Positions 42,169-51,505 of a DNA stretch of 63,455 bases are shown one piece after another (within the stretch, counting starts at the first letter, position 1; each line of letters begins with the position of its first letter). Source of the DNA: Streptomyces sp. BV286 (lineage in GTDB: Bacteria > Actinomycetota > Actinomycetes > Streptomycetales > Streptomycetaceae); NCBI RefSeq assembly GCF_019090165.1, contig NZ_JAHRIB010000134.1, positions 1 through 63,455 on the forward strand, given 5' to 3'. The position numbers and the translations under genes are program-made. The notes beneath the pieces are model-generated. The model saw only the letters and a program-made list of their open reading frames with translations, was not told the DNA's origin and did no database searches.

Positions 42169-43278
42169 ATGACTCCCTTGCCGGATTGTTTCTGCCCGGT
42201 GGACGGCACGCGCGTCCCCACGGACTCGCTCGCGTGGTGCTGCCCGGTCTGCCGCGGCCCGCTCGACCTGGACTTCGCACCCACGCCGGCGTCCCTCAAG
42301 TCCCTGACGGGCAGGGTGAACTCACTCTGGCGCTACACGGAGTGCCTGCCGCTGTCGGGCCCCTCGGTGTCGCTGGGCGAGGGGCGCACCCCGCTGGTCC
42401 CGCTGACCGAGGGTGTTTCGGCCAAGCTGGACTTCCTCATGCCGACGCTCTCCTTCAAGGACCGCGGGGCCGTCCTGCTCGCCGAGCTGGCCCTGCGGCT
42501 GCGGCCCCGGCAGGTCGTCGCGGACAGCAGCGGCAACGCGGGCACGGCCGTGGCCGCGTACTGCGCCCGCGCCCGGCTGCCGTGCACGGTGTACGTCCCC
42601 GAGGGCACGTCCGCCAAGAAGCTGGAGCAGATCGGGGCGCACGGGGCCCGCCCGGAAGTGGTCCCGGGCGACCGCGAGGCCGCCTCCCGGGCAGCCCGGG
42701 AGGCGGCGGACGAGGAGGGCACGTTCTACGCCTCGCACGTCTTCAACCCGTACTTCCTGCACGGCACCAAGACGTACGTCCACGAGCTGTGGGAGGACCT
42801 CGGCGGACGGCTCCCCGAGGTGATCGTCGTCCCTGTCGGCAACGGCACACTGCTGCTCGGCGCGGCCCTCGCCGTCGCCGAACTGCACGCGGCGGGCCTG
42901 ATCGACCGCAGACCCGCCCTGTACGCCGTCCAGTCCGCCGCCGTCGCCCCGCTCGCCCACGCTTGGGCCGACGGCGCGGACGACCTGGTCGGGGTCACCC
43001 CCGCGGCCCCCACGTTCGCCGAGGGCATCGCGATCCCGCACCCGCCGCGGGCCCGCCAGATCCTGCGGGCGGTACGCGAGTCGGGCGGCACCTTCCTCAC
43101 CGTGACGGAGGACCAGATCCGCCACGCCCAGACCGACCTGGCCTCCCGCGGCCTGTACGTGGAGTCGACGGGCGTGGCCTGCTGGGCGGCAGTACGCGAG
43201 GGCACCCTGGGCACCCGCACAGCGGTGGTACCACTGTGCGGCGCAGGCTTGAAAACGGGCTTGACGACGACACCCTGA
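42169..43278 (+). CDS. Threonine-synthase-like PLP-dependent enzyme
   Basis: A 369-residue fold-type II PLP enzyme. An N-terminal four-Cys segment (CFCPVDG and CCPVCRG, about 8-29) resembles a zinc ribbon; the PLP Lys is in LSFKDRGA (about 99-106) and the phosphate loop is SSGNAGTA (about 121-128). The C-terminal Ser/Thr region reads LCGAGLKTG. Members make threonine from O-phosphohomoserine or use related substrates; since Streptomyces normally carries thrC elsewhere in a homoserine cluster, this is probably a paralogue with an uncertain substrate. The stop codon TGA lies at the start of the first unit of a tandem-repeat array. Confidence 0.83.
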   Translation: MTPLPDCFCPVDGTRVPTDSLAWCCPVCRGPLDLDFAPTPASLKSLTGRVNSLWRYTECLPLSGPSVSLGEGRTPLVPLTEGVSAKLDFLMPTLSFKDRGAVLLAELALRLRPRQVVADSSGNAGTAVAAYCARARLPCTVYVPEGTSAKKLEQIGAHGARPEVVPGDREAASRAAREAADEEGTFYASHVFNPYFLHGTKTYVHELWEDLGGRLPEVIVVPVGNGTLLLGAALAVAELHAAGLIDRRPALYAVQSAAVAPLAHAWADGADDLVGVTPAAPTFAEGIAIPHPPRARQILRAVRESGGTFLTVTEDQIRHAQTDLASRGLYVESTGVACWAAVREGTLGTRTAVVPLCGAGLKTGLTTTP

Positions 43279-43361
43279 CAGGGGCGCGTCACTGGGGCGA
43301 GCCTCTGACAGGGGCGCGTCACTAGGGCGAGCCTCTGACAGGGGCGCGTCACTGGGGCGAG
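43275..43361. repeat. 30-bp tandem repeat, three copies
   Basis: Three units of CTGACAGGGGCGCGTCACT plus GGGGCGAGCCT, period 30 bp, with one substitution in the middle unit and a divergent last end. The array begins at the stop codon of the PLP enzyme gene. Confidence 0.85.
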
Positions 43362-43370
43362 CGGGGAGCT

Positions 43371-43670
43371 GCGCGGTCTCTTGGGGCGCGGGGAACGGCG
43401 CGGTCGCCTTAGGGCGAGCGTGGAGCTGCACGGTCGTCTTGGGGGCGCGGGGAACTGCGCAGTCTTGTCGGAGGCGCGGCGATCGGCCCGGCCGTTTCCG
43501 GCGCACGGCGCTCGGCGCAGTCGCTTCAGGGGCCCGGGGAACGGCGCAATCTTGTCGGAGGCGCGGCGATCGGCCCGGCCGTTTCCGGCGCACGGCGCTC
43601 GGCGCAGTCGTCTCAGGGGCGCGGGGAACTGCGCAATCTTTTAAGGGGCGCGGGGAACTGCGCGACCAGC
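43371..43670. repeat. Nested GC-rich repeat array with 87-bp units
   Basis: The motif GGAACTGCGCAGTCTTGTCGG (21 nt) begins an 87-bp unit at 43452 that recurs at 43539 with few changes, and a partial third unit begins at 43626. Flanking degenerate copies of GGGGCGCGGGGAACTGCGC (about 43382, 43442, 43619, 43645) are the Streptomyces dispersed repeat also seen at 15028-15068. It fills the convergent gap between the PLP enzyme and SNF2 genes and probably acts as a terminator; ORFs across it are repeat artefacts. Confidence 0.8.
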
Positions 43671-43717
43671 CCCCACCCACCCGCACCCGAAGAACGACCT
43701 CCGCCGCCCCTCCCCTA

Positions 43718-45943
43718 CTACTCCCGGTCGCCCCGCGACACACCCCCACCGGCGACAGCCAACCGCTCCTGCTCCTCCTCCACGATGCGCCGAGCAATCG
43801 TGCCGTCCGAGACATCAACCGCATCCGGCGTCGCCTCGGCGACATCACTACGCCGCGCATACGCGTCGAAAAGCCGGGCCTTGCTCTCCAGAATGTGCAG
43901 CAGCCGCTCGTCCACACTGTCCGCCGCGAGCAGCCGGTGCACCTGGACCGAGCGGACCTGCCCCATCCGGTGGGCCCGGGCAACGGCCTGATGCTCCAGC
44001 GTGGGCTTGACCTGCGGTTCACAGAGAATCACCACGGACGCGGCCTGGAGGTTGAGCCCGACCCCGCCGGCCTCGATCTGGCAGAGCAGCACCGCATGGC
44101 CGGGCGCGGCCGTGAACTCGTCGACGAGCTGCTGTCGGCGGGCGGCCGGAACGCCTCCCGCCAGCGGCCCCAGCACCTCGTCGCCCAGCGCCTGACGGAC
44201 GGTGGCGAGGACGTCACGGAAGTAGGAGAAGACCACGACCTTCAGGCCGTTCACCGCGGCCTCCTCGACCAGCTCACGCAGCCGCTGGAGCTTCGCCGAC
44301 TTCTCGGCGTGCACGTACGCGGCTCTGCGCATCGCCATGAAGTTCCCGGCGGCAACCGCCTCGCGGTAGGCGTCCAGGTCGGCGGCCCCGAGCTCCTCCC
44401 ACTCGTCCACCTGCACCAGCGCCGGCAGTTCGGTGAGCACGTCCTGCTGGTTGCGCCGCAGGTAGGCGGGGGCGACGGACCTGCGGAAGGTGTGCGGCCC
44501 CGCCACCGCGTCGCTGCCCTGGATCCTGGGCACCAGGTCGGGCTGGAGGTAGCGCACGAGCGTTCGGAACTCCTCGACGCGGTTCTCCATCGGCGTGCCC
44601 GTGAGGAACAGGACGCGCTCGCAGAGGTTCGTCCAGCGCGCGACGGCACGGGAGCGGCGGGCGTCGGGATTCTTGACGTAGTGCGCCTCGTCGACGACGA
44701 GCGCGGCGGGCGCGTCCAGCGGGTGCTTCTCGGCCTTCCTGGGGTCCGGCAGGCTGTGCAGCACGTCGAAGGTGGTGACCGCGACGCCACCGCGCTCGCG
44801 CCACTCGGCGTACGCGTCGAGCCGGCCGGGGCCGTGCACGGGCACCGCGCGCAGGGTGCTGCGGGAGCGGATCTCGCGCGTCCAGTTGATCAGTACGCTC
44901 GCCGGGCACACCACCAGGAAGTGGCGGTGCCCGTCGGCGGCGAGGTGCGCGACGACCGCGATGGCCTGGACCGTCTTGCCGAGCCCCATCTCGTCGCCGA
45001 GGACCACCCGGCGCTGGGCGAGCGCGAACCGCGCGCCGAAGGACTGGTAGCCGCGCAGGGAGACCCGGCAGTGGGTGTCGTCGAGTCCCTGCGCGTGCAC
45101 ACGGTCCGCGACCTCCGCCGGCAGGAAGCCCTCGGCGGCCTCGACGTCGGGTGCGCTGCCCGCGATCGAGGCGAGCTGGCTGTAGTACTCCGTGGACCGC
45201 AGCGCGAAGTCCACCCATGCCTCGGCGTCGGAGGCGGACTCCCTGAGCAGGTCGGTGGAGGCCTGCGTGAGCAGCATCGGTACGCCCTTGGAGACGGCGT
45301 CCGCGACGAGCGCGCGCAGCTCGCCCACCGCCGTGAGCGCGCGCTCCCGCCCGGCCCCTCCCGCGAGGGCCATCCGCAGGCGCCCGCCCGCCGGCCGTGC
45401 CACCGGAAGGAGCGCCGCGATCCTCCGCTCCGCCTTCCCGGCGGCATCCACGGCCCGGCGCAGTTCGGGCCCCGCCTCGACGATCCGCCGCAACGCGATG
45501 ACGAGGGCGGTGGTCCGCGGCTCCGGGTGATCGACGTCGATCCGCACGGACACGGTCTCCTCGAGCGCCCGGGCGATCTGCCGGGCGGCGGCGAGCGCCT
45601 GGTCCGCGGTCTGTGCCCCGACTCCCGGTATCTGCCGCAACTCGTGCCGACTCGCTTCGAACACCGGCCGTACGCTGCCGAATCCGGCCGTCTCCAGGGC
45701 CCCGAGCCGCAGCCGCCCCTCGGTGACGTCCTTCAGCCGGGAGACGGGAATGCCCTCCAGCTCCTGGGCGACCAGCTCGGCGAGGAGCGGTGCGAGGGCC
45801 GTACGCACCTGGTCGACCGCCCGGGCGTGATCGGCGAGGACGCCCCGCGCGAGCCCGGACAACCGCTCGGCCCGCGCGACGACCTCACGCGCCCTGCGCC
45901 CCACCGGTACGGGGCTGTTGACCGCCCCCTCGCCCTCCGCCAT
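43718..45943 (-). CDS. SNF2-family helicase with helix-hairpin-helix segment
   Basis: A 741-residue superfamily 2 DNA translocase. The N-terminal region (about 1-250) is helical, with an HhH-like stretch RQIPGVGAQTADQAL. The ATPase core has GDEMGLGKT (motif I), VVDEAHYVKN (II) and GTPMEN (III); the second RecA domain has QIEAGGVGLNLQAAS and ARAHRMGQ (motifs V-VI). ATG 45943 has GAGGGG 5 nt upstream. It likely remodels protein-DNA complexes in repair or transcription. No adjacent nuclease or methylase suggests a defence system. The C-terminus runs to the edge of the repeat array. Confidence 0.9.
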   Translation of the reverse strand: MAEGEGAVNSPVPVGRRAREVVARAERLSGLARGVLADHARAVDQVRTALAPLLAELVAQELEGIPVSRLKDVTEGRLRLGALETAGFGSVRPVFEASRHELRQIPGVGAQTADQALAAARQIARALEETVSVRIDVDHPEPRTTALVIALRRIVEAGPELRRAVDAAGKAERRIAALLPVARPAGGRLRMALAGGAGRERALTAVGELRALVADAVSKGVPMLLTQASTDLLRESASDAEAWVDFALRSTEYYSQLASIAGSAPDVEAAEGFLPAEVADRVHAQGLDDTHCRVSLRGYQSFGARFALAQRRVVLGDEMGLGKTVQAIAVVAHLAADGHRHFLVVCPASVLINWTREIRSRSTLRAVPVHGPGRLDAYAEWRERGGVAVTTFDVLHSLPDPRKAEKHPLDAPAALVVDEAHYVKNPDARRSRAVARWTNLCERVLFLTGTPMENRVEEFRTLVRYLQPDLVPRIQGSDAVAGPHTFRRSVAPAYLRRNQQDVLTELPALVQVDEWEELGAADLDAYREAVAAGNFMAMRRAAYVHAEKSAKLQRLRELVEEAAVNGLKVVVFSYFRDVLATVRQALGDEVLGPLAGGVPAARRQQLVDEFTAAPGHAVLLCQIEAGGVGLNLQAASVVILCEPQVKPTLEHQAVARAHRMGQVRSVQVHRLLAADSVDERLLHILESKARLFDAYARRSDVAEATPDAVDVSDGTIARRIVEEEQERLAVAGGGVSRGDRE

Positions 45944-46149
45944 GACACCCCTCGTGTGCCGGACACCCCGATCGAGCGGACATCCTTCCACGGGCCACTG
46001 ACAGAGCCCGGGCGAGGACCGTCCCGGAATTGCGGGTGGCTCCGAACGAGTGGACTCGCGGGAGCGCGTACCGGACGGAGACCTCCACCCGGGGTCCGGA
46101 TGGTGACGTTGCCGTCCGAGAGCCCCTGACCTGGAAGAGGCGCCCCCAC

Positions 46150-47421
46150 ATGCGACGTACCCCCTCCCGACGGCTGTTCACCGCGGCACTCCTCGTGGCG
46201 TCCGTGCTGGCCCCGATGACGGCGATGCCCGGTACGGCCGTCCACGCCGCGGGCATCGACCGGTCCGAGTCCTTCGGCACGTCCGAGACGTCCGTGACAT
46301 CCGTGACGTCCGACAAGGACGGGCACCCGTCGGACGGTCTCGGTCCCAAGCTGACCGCCCGGCTGGACAAGGCCGTCGAGGAAGTCCGCCGGGAGGCCGG
46401 CATCCCCGGCGTCGTCGTCGGGCTGTGGATGCCGGGCAAGGGACGGTACGTCCGCGCCACCGGGGTCGCCGACACCGCCACCGGCAGGCCGATGACCACC
46501 GACCTGTTCTCGCGGATCGGCAGCGAGACCAAGACCTTCACGGTCACCGCGCTGCTCAAGCTGGTCGACGACGGCCGGATCCGGCTCGACGATCCGATCG
46601 CGAAGTACATCGGCGGCGTGCCGGGCGGCCGCCGCATCACGCTGCGTCATCTCGCCGAGATGCGCAGCGGCCTGTTCCCGTACAGCGCCGACGCGGACTT
46701 CGCGCACGACCTGCTGAGTGACCCGAGCCGCTCGTTCACCCCGCGGGAGGTGCTCGCGTACGGCTTCAAGCACCGGAACACCTTCGCTCCGGGGAAGAAG
46801 TTCCAGTACTCCAACAGCAACCTCATCCTCCTCGGCCTGGTGATCGAGAAGGTCAGCGGTCACCGTCTCGTCGACTTCATCGAGAAGCGGGTGCTGCGCC
46901 CGGCCCACCTGCGCCACACGCTGTTCCCCACGGACGCCGAGTTCCCCGAGCCGCACGCGCGCGGGTACACCAACCAGACGCTGAGCGGCGAGGTCGAGGA
47001 CGCCACGGACTGGAACCCCAGCTGGGGCTGGGCGGCCGGGGCGATGATCTCGAACCTGCACGACCTGCGCCGCTGGGCCAGGATCGTCGCCACCGGGACA
47101 CTGCTCAGCCCCGAGACCCAGCGGGAGCGGCTCAGGATGCTGCCGACCGGCCACCCCGGCACGAACTACGGCCTCGGCATCTTCGAGTCCGACGGCTGGA
47201 TCGGGCACAACGGCTCCATCCCCGGATACGAGAGCGTGACGGTCTACCTGCCCTCGAAGAAGGCCACCCTGGTGATCCTCCTCAACACCGACATCACCTA
47301 CGAGGGCCAGGAGCCGTCCTCGCTGGTCGCCCGCGCGATCACCGAGGTCGTGACCCCGGAGAACGTCTACGACCGCCCTGCTCCCCTGCCCCAGTCGCAC
47401 CTGGTACGCCCGGGCAGCTGA
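46150..47421 (+). CDS. Secreted serine beta-lactamase-like hydrolase (class C / DD-peptidase type)
   Basis: A 423-residue exported protein. The signal peptide MRRTPSRRLFTAALLVASVL ends near residue 36 (VHAAG). A short Ser/Thr linker made of 9-bp repeats (TSETSVTSVTS) follows. The catalytic domain has the SxxK motif SETK (GSETKTF), the Tyr-x-Asn motif YSNSN and a C-terminal HNG in place of KTG (WIGHNGSIPGY), as in DD-carboxypeptidases and esterases of family S12. ATG 46150 is chosen because the signal begins there; the in-frame start at 46030 adds an implausible N-terminus. Role in peptidoglycan or extracellular ester/amide hydrolysis is uncertain. Confidence 0.88.
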   Translation: MRRTPSRRLFTAALLVASVLAPMTAMPGTAVHAAGIDRSESFGTSETSVTSVTSDKDGHPSDGLGPKLTARLDKAVEEVRREAGIPGVVVGLWMPGKGRYVRATGVADTATGRPMTTDLFSRIGSETKTFTVTALLKLVDDGRIRLDDPIAKYIGGVPGGRRITLRHLAEMRSGLFPYSADADFAHDLLSDPSRSFTPREVLAYGFKHRNTFAPGKKFQYSNSNLILLGLVIEKVSGHRLVDFIEKRVLRPAHLRHTLFPTDAEFPEPHARGYTNQTLSGEVEDATDWNPSWGWAAGAMISNLHDLRRWARIVATGTLLSPETQRERLRMLPTGHPGTNYGLGIFESDGWIGHNGSIPGYESVTVYLPSKKATLVILLNTDITYEGQEPSSLVARAITEVVTPENVYDRPAPLPQSHLVRPGS

Positions 47422-47451
47422 GACCTCGGCACCATGTGAGCACAGCGAACG

Positions 47452-47489
47452 CGGAAGGGGCCGGACTCTTCGGAGCCCGGCCCCTTCCG
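47452..47489. terminator. Bidirectional terminator between hydrolase and ychF
   Basis: CGGAAGGGGCCGG (47452-47464) pairs with 47477-47489; inner CTC-TTCG-GAG extends the stem after one A/C mismatch and ends in a TTCG loop. Confidence 0.75.
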
Positions 47490-47540
47490 TCTGCGCGGGT
47501 ACCGCCTGCACGGGTGACGCAACCGTGCGGCGTGCGGCGG

Positions 47541-48629
<1,089 letters not shown>

Positions 48630-48836
48630 GTTGCGACTTCCCGTACGTGAGGTTGGAGGACGAGGACCGGGGCGACAGAACCGGGGTTCGGACGGGCCCG
48701 GGGCCCTCACTTCGTGATGCGCGGGCCGATCCACCAGTCTACGGCGTGCGGCACCTCACCCCGGCGACGTATCGAACGCTTGCCCAAGGTCGGCCAAAGG
48801 GCGTGTCTCGAGGCCCATTCCGCACATAACCCGACC

Positions 48837-48842
48837 TAAGTT
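48837..48842 (+). promoter_or_regulatory. -10 box for leaderless DUF6542 transcript
   Basis: TAAGTT, then GGACCA (6 nt), then GTG at 48849. No ribosome-binding site before the GTG. Confidence 0.45.
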
Positions 48843-48848
48843 GGACCA

Positions 48849-49406
48849 GTGGAGCAACACAGGACGCGTCCCCCCCAGTCACAGCCGTCACGGCGCGGCA
48901 CGCCCCTTCCCCCGCAGGCCGGGCGGGGCGGTGCCCGTACGGCCCGGCAGGCCGGGGCCGGGGTCCCGCGGACCGCGGCGCCCGTCTCACCGCTCGTGCA
49001 GGCGGTGCGCCGGTTTCCCAACCCCCGGCTCACCGGACTGGGCAGCGGGCTGTTCTGCGCCGCCTCGATGTTCGCGCTGGCCTGTCTCGTCCAGCTGCTG
49101 TTCGGGGCGTCGCTCGTCGTCTACGGCGTCCTCTTCCTGCCGGTCTGCGCGCTGACCGCGGTGTGGGTGCGGCGGGCCGACCTCGTCACCGCGGTCGTCG
49201 CCGTGCCCATCGCCTTCGCCGTCGGTCTGCTGCCGATCGCCGACAGCGGCGGCGGCATCGGCGGCCGGCTGATGGGACTGGTCACCGCGCTCGCGACACA
49301 CGCGGGATGGCTGTACGGGGGCACGCTGGTGGCGGGGCTCATCGTGACCGTGCGCAAGGTGCGGATGATGAGCCGCCGAGCCGCACAGCGGCGCCGGGCC
49401 GCCTGA
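48849..49406 (+). CDS. DUF6542-like membrane protein
   Basis: A 185-residue protein. A Pro/Arg/Gly-rich cytoplasmic N-terminus (about 1-55) precedes four predicted helices (about 65-85, 88-106, 113-130 and 143-165) and an Arg-rich C-terminal tail (RMMSRRAAQRRRAA). GTG 48849 is supported by TAAGTT 6 nt upstream. The size and the LTGLGSGLFCAASMF start of the membrane region match what I recall as DUF6542. No function known. Its stop codon lies in the first unit of a 16-bp triple repeat. Confidence 0.75.
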   Translation: MEQHRTRPPQSQPSRRGTPLPPQAGRGGARTARQAGAGVPRTAAPVSPLVQAVRRFPNPRLTGLGSGLFCAASMFALACLVQLLFGASLVVYGVLFLPVCALTAVWVRRADLVTAVVAVPIAFAVGLLPIADSGGGIGGRLMGLVTALATHAGWLYGGTLVAGLIVTVRKVRMMSRRAAQRRRAA

Positions 49407-49614
49407 GATTCGGATCACCTGAGATTCGGGCCGCCTGAGGTTCGGGCCGTCCCGGCCCGCCTGCCGGTCTCGCACGGCCGACCGGCTCCGCCCGGGCCGC
49501 GCCGGCGCGGGTGCCGCGCCGTCCGGAACGGCCCGTCACACGAGACGGCGGGCACCCGAGCCGGGCGCCCGCCTGTCGCCTGGCCGCCTGTCGCCTGGCC
49601 GCCTGTCGCCTAGC
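49402..49614. repeat. Two triple microrepeats flanking a convergent gap
   Basis: CCTGAGATTCGG(G/A)(C/T)C(G/A) repeats three times in 16-bp units at 49402-49449, over the DUF6542 stop. CGCCTGTCGCCTGGC repeats three times in 15-bp units at 49570-49614, over the ppgK stop. Each array holds the stop codon of its neighbouring gene. Confidence 0.75.
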
Positions 49615-50356
49615 CGGCCTTCGCCGCCCGCATCGCCGCGCCCACGATTCCCGCGTTGTTCTGCAACTGGGCCGGCACGATCTCCGCCCTGATGCCCTCG
49701 ATCAGCGGCAGGAACTTCTGGGCCTTGCGGCTGACGCCGCCGCCGATGATGAACAGCTCGGGCGAGAAGAGCATCTCCACGTGGGCGAGGTACTTCTGGA
49801 CGCGGTGCGCCCAGTGCTCCCAGGAGAGGTCGTGGTCCTCCTTGGCCTTGGTGGAGGCGTGCTTCTCCGCGTCGTGGCCGTTCAGCTCCAGATGGCCGAG
49901 CTCCGTGTTCGGGACGAGGACGCCGTCCACGAAGAGGGCGCTGCCGATCCCCGTACCGAAGGTGAGGAGGAAGACCGTGCCGCGGCGGTCCCGGCCGGCG
50001 CCGAACTGCATCTCGGCCACGCCCGCCGCGTCCGCGTCGTTCAGGACGGTCACCGGCAGGCCGCCCAGCCGGTCGCCGAGCAGGGCGCGCGCGTCGGTGT
50101 CGATCCATTTCTTGTCCACGTTCGCGGCCGTGCGGATCGTGGCGCCGTCGGTGACCACTCCCGGGAAGGTGATGCCGACCGGGCCCGTCCAGCCGAAGTG
50201 GTCGACGACCTCCTTGACGCCGTCCGCCACCGCGTCGGGCGTCGCCGGGTGCGGGGTGAGCACCTTGTGGCGCTCCTCCGCCAGGTCGCCCCGGTCCAGG
50301 TCCACGGGAGCGCCCTTGATCCCTGATCCGCCGATGTCCACGCCGAAGATCTGCAT
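49610..50356 (-). CDS. ppgK: Polyphosphate glucokinase
   Basis: A 248-residue ROK-family sugar kinase that phosphorylates glucose using polyphosphate or ATP. The N-terminal phosphate motif is FGVDIGGSGIKG (about 4-15), then LNDADAAGVAE, TFGTGIGSALF and the substrate motif NTELGHLEL, with IIGGGVSRK near the C-terminus. Length and NTELGHLE fit actinobacterial PpgK rather than the zinc-containing ROK glucokinases, since no CXCGXXGCXE cluster is present. Leaderless start: TAACGT 6 nt before ATG 50356, with a 12-bp palindrome just upstream. Confidence 0.92.
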   Translation of the reverse strand: MQIFGVDIGGSGIKGAPVDLDRGDLAEERHKVLTPHPATPDAVADGVKEVVDHFGWTGPVGITFPGVVTDGATIRTAANVDKKWIDTDARALLGDRLGGLPVTVLNDADAAGVAEMQFGAGRDRRGTVFLLTFGTGIGSALFVDGVLVPNTELGHLELNGHDAEKHASTKAKEDHDLSWEHWAHRVQKYLAHVEMLFSPELFIIGGGVSRKAQKFLPLIEGIRAEIVPAQLQNNAGIVGAAMRAAKAG

Positions 50357-50362
50357 GGCTCT

Positions 50363-50380
50363 ACGTTACGTCGTACGACG
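50363..50380 (-). promoter_or_regulatory. ppgK promoter with 12-bp palindrome
   Basis: On the minus strand TAACGT (50368-50363) is followed by AGAGCC and the ATG. CGTCGTACGACG (50369-50380) is a perfect palindrome abutting the -10 box, within the -35/-10 spacer, so a bound protein would block the promoter (inference). Confidence 0.5.
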
Positions 50381-50385
50381 GACAG

Positions 50386-51393
50386 TCACTCGGCCGAGGG
50401 GGTGGTACCGGTGCGCTCCGCCACGAGAGCCGCCGCCTCCGCGCGCAGGTCGCGGCGGAGTTCCTTGGGCAGGGAGAACGTGATGGACTCCTCGGCAGCC
50501 TTGACGAGTTCGACGTCCTCGTAGCCGCGGGTGGAGAGGTACTCCAGGACCTGCTCGACGAGGATCTCCGGCACCGAGGCCCCGGAGGTGACACCCACCG
50601 TCGAGACGCCGTCCAGCCAGCTCTCGTCGATCTCGTCGGCGAAGTCCACGAGGTACGCCTCGCGGGCTCCCGCGAGCTTGGCGACCTCGACGAGCCGCAC
50701 GGAGTTCGAGGAGTTGCGCGAGCCGACCACGATCACGAGTTCCGCCTGCTCGCCCATCTGCTTCACCGCGAGCTGACGGTTCTGCGTGGCGTAGCAGATG
50801 TCGTCGCTCGGAGGGGAGATGAGCTGGGGGAACTTCTCCTTGAGGGCGCCCACCGTCTCCATGGTCTCGTCGACCGACAGCGTGGTCTGGGAGAGCCAGA
50901 CGACCCGGGACGGGTCGCGGACCTCGACCTTGGCCACGTCCCCGGGGCCGTCGACCAGCGTGATGTGGTCCGGCGCCTCACCGGACGTGCCGATGACCTC
51001 CTCGTGGCCCTCGTGGCCGATGAGGAGGATGTCGAAGTCCTCGTCCGCGAACCGGACGGCTTCCTTGTGGACCTTGGTGACGAGCGGGCACGTCGCGTCG
51101 ATGGTGGCGAGCCGGCCGGCCGCGGCCTCGTCGTGGACGACGGGGGCGACGCCGTGCGCGGAGAACATGACGATGGACCCCTCGGGGACCTCCGCCGTCT
51201 GCTCGACGAAGATCGCGCCCTTCTTCTCCAGGGTCTGCACGACGTACTTGTTGTGGACGATCTCGTGGCGGACGTAGATCGGGGCCCCGTACTGCTCCAG
51301 GGCCTTCTCGACGGCGATCACGGCACGGTCGACTCCCGCGCAGTAGCCCCGGGGGGCGGCGAGCAGGACACGGCGGCCGGTAGAAGCAGTCAT
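50386..51393 (-). CDS. ispH: 4-hydroxy-3-methylbut-2-enyl diphosphate reductase IspH
   Basis: A 335-residue 4Fe-4S enzyme making IPP and DMAPP in the last step of the MEP isoprenoid pathway. The three cluster Cys are seen in GYCAGVDRA, DATCPLVTK and DDICYATQNRQ; substrate residues in VRHEIVHN, SAHGV and GSRNSSNS are intact. ATG 51393 (MTAST) is preferred to ATG 51402 because the latter lies in the -10 box TACGAT, 7 nt upstream. It ends 29 bp from ppgK, which has its own promoter. Confidence 0.94.
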   Translation of the reverse strand: MTASTGRRVLLAAPRGYCAGVDRAVIAVEKALEQYGAPIYVRHEIVHNKYVVQTLEKKGAIFVEQTAEVPEGSIVMFSAHGVAPVVHDEAAAGRLATIDATCPLVTKVHKEAVRFADEDFDILLIGHEGHEEVIGTSGEAPDHITLVDGPGDVAKVEVRDPSRVVWLSQTTLSVDETMETVGALKEKFPQLISPPSDDICYATQNRQLAVKQMGEQAELVIVVGSRNSSNSVRLVEVAKLAGAREAYLVDFADEIDESWLDGVSTVGVTSGASVPEILVEQVLEYLSTRGYEDVELVKAAEESITFSLPKELRRDLRAEAAALVAERTGTTPSAE

Positions 51394-51400
51394 GCCTCCC

Positions 51401-51406
51401 ATCGTA
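51401..51406 (-). promoter_or_regulatory. -10 box for leaderless ispH transcript
   Basis: TACGAT on the minus strand, then GGGAGGC (7 nt), then ATG at 51393. GGAGG here is only one base from the ATG, too close for normal Shine-Dalgarno use. Confidence 0.4.
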
Positions 51407-51505
51407 AGGCCGCGCCCGACGGGTCAAAGATCACCTCCTTGGGGAGACTGGTCTGAGGCCGGGGAGCTGGGAGGGGGGTACGGCACGACCATCGGGAGGC
51501 AATGG

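Noticed and set aside
43275..43670. CRISPR array
   Set aside because: Repeats are contiguous or 87 bp long with no unique spacers, GC-rich, and no cas genes are nearby; it is a tandem repeat of an intergenic element.
43718..45943. Defence island around the SNF2 helicase
   Set aside because: Neighbours are a PLP enzyme and a secreted hydrolase; no nuclease, methylase or other defence-type gene adjoins it.
43439..46129. Plus-strand ORF of 896 codons opposite the SNF2 gene
   Set aside because: Antisense shadow that also runs through the tandem repeats; the SNF2 motifs are on the other strand.
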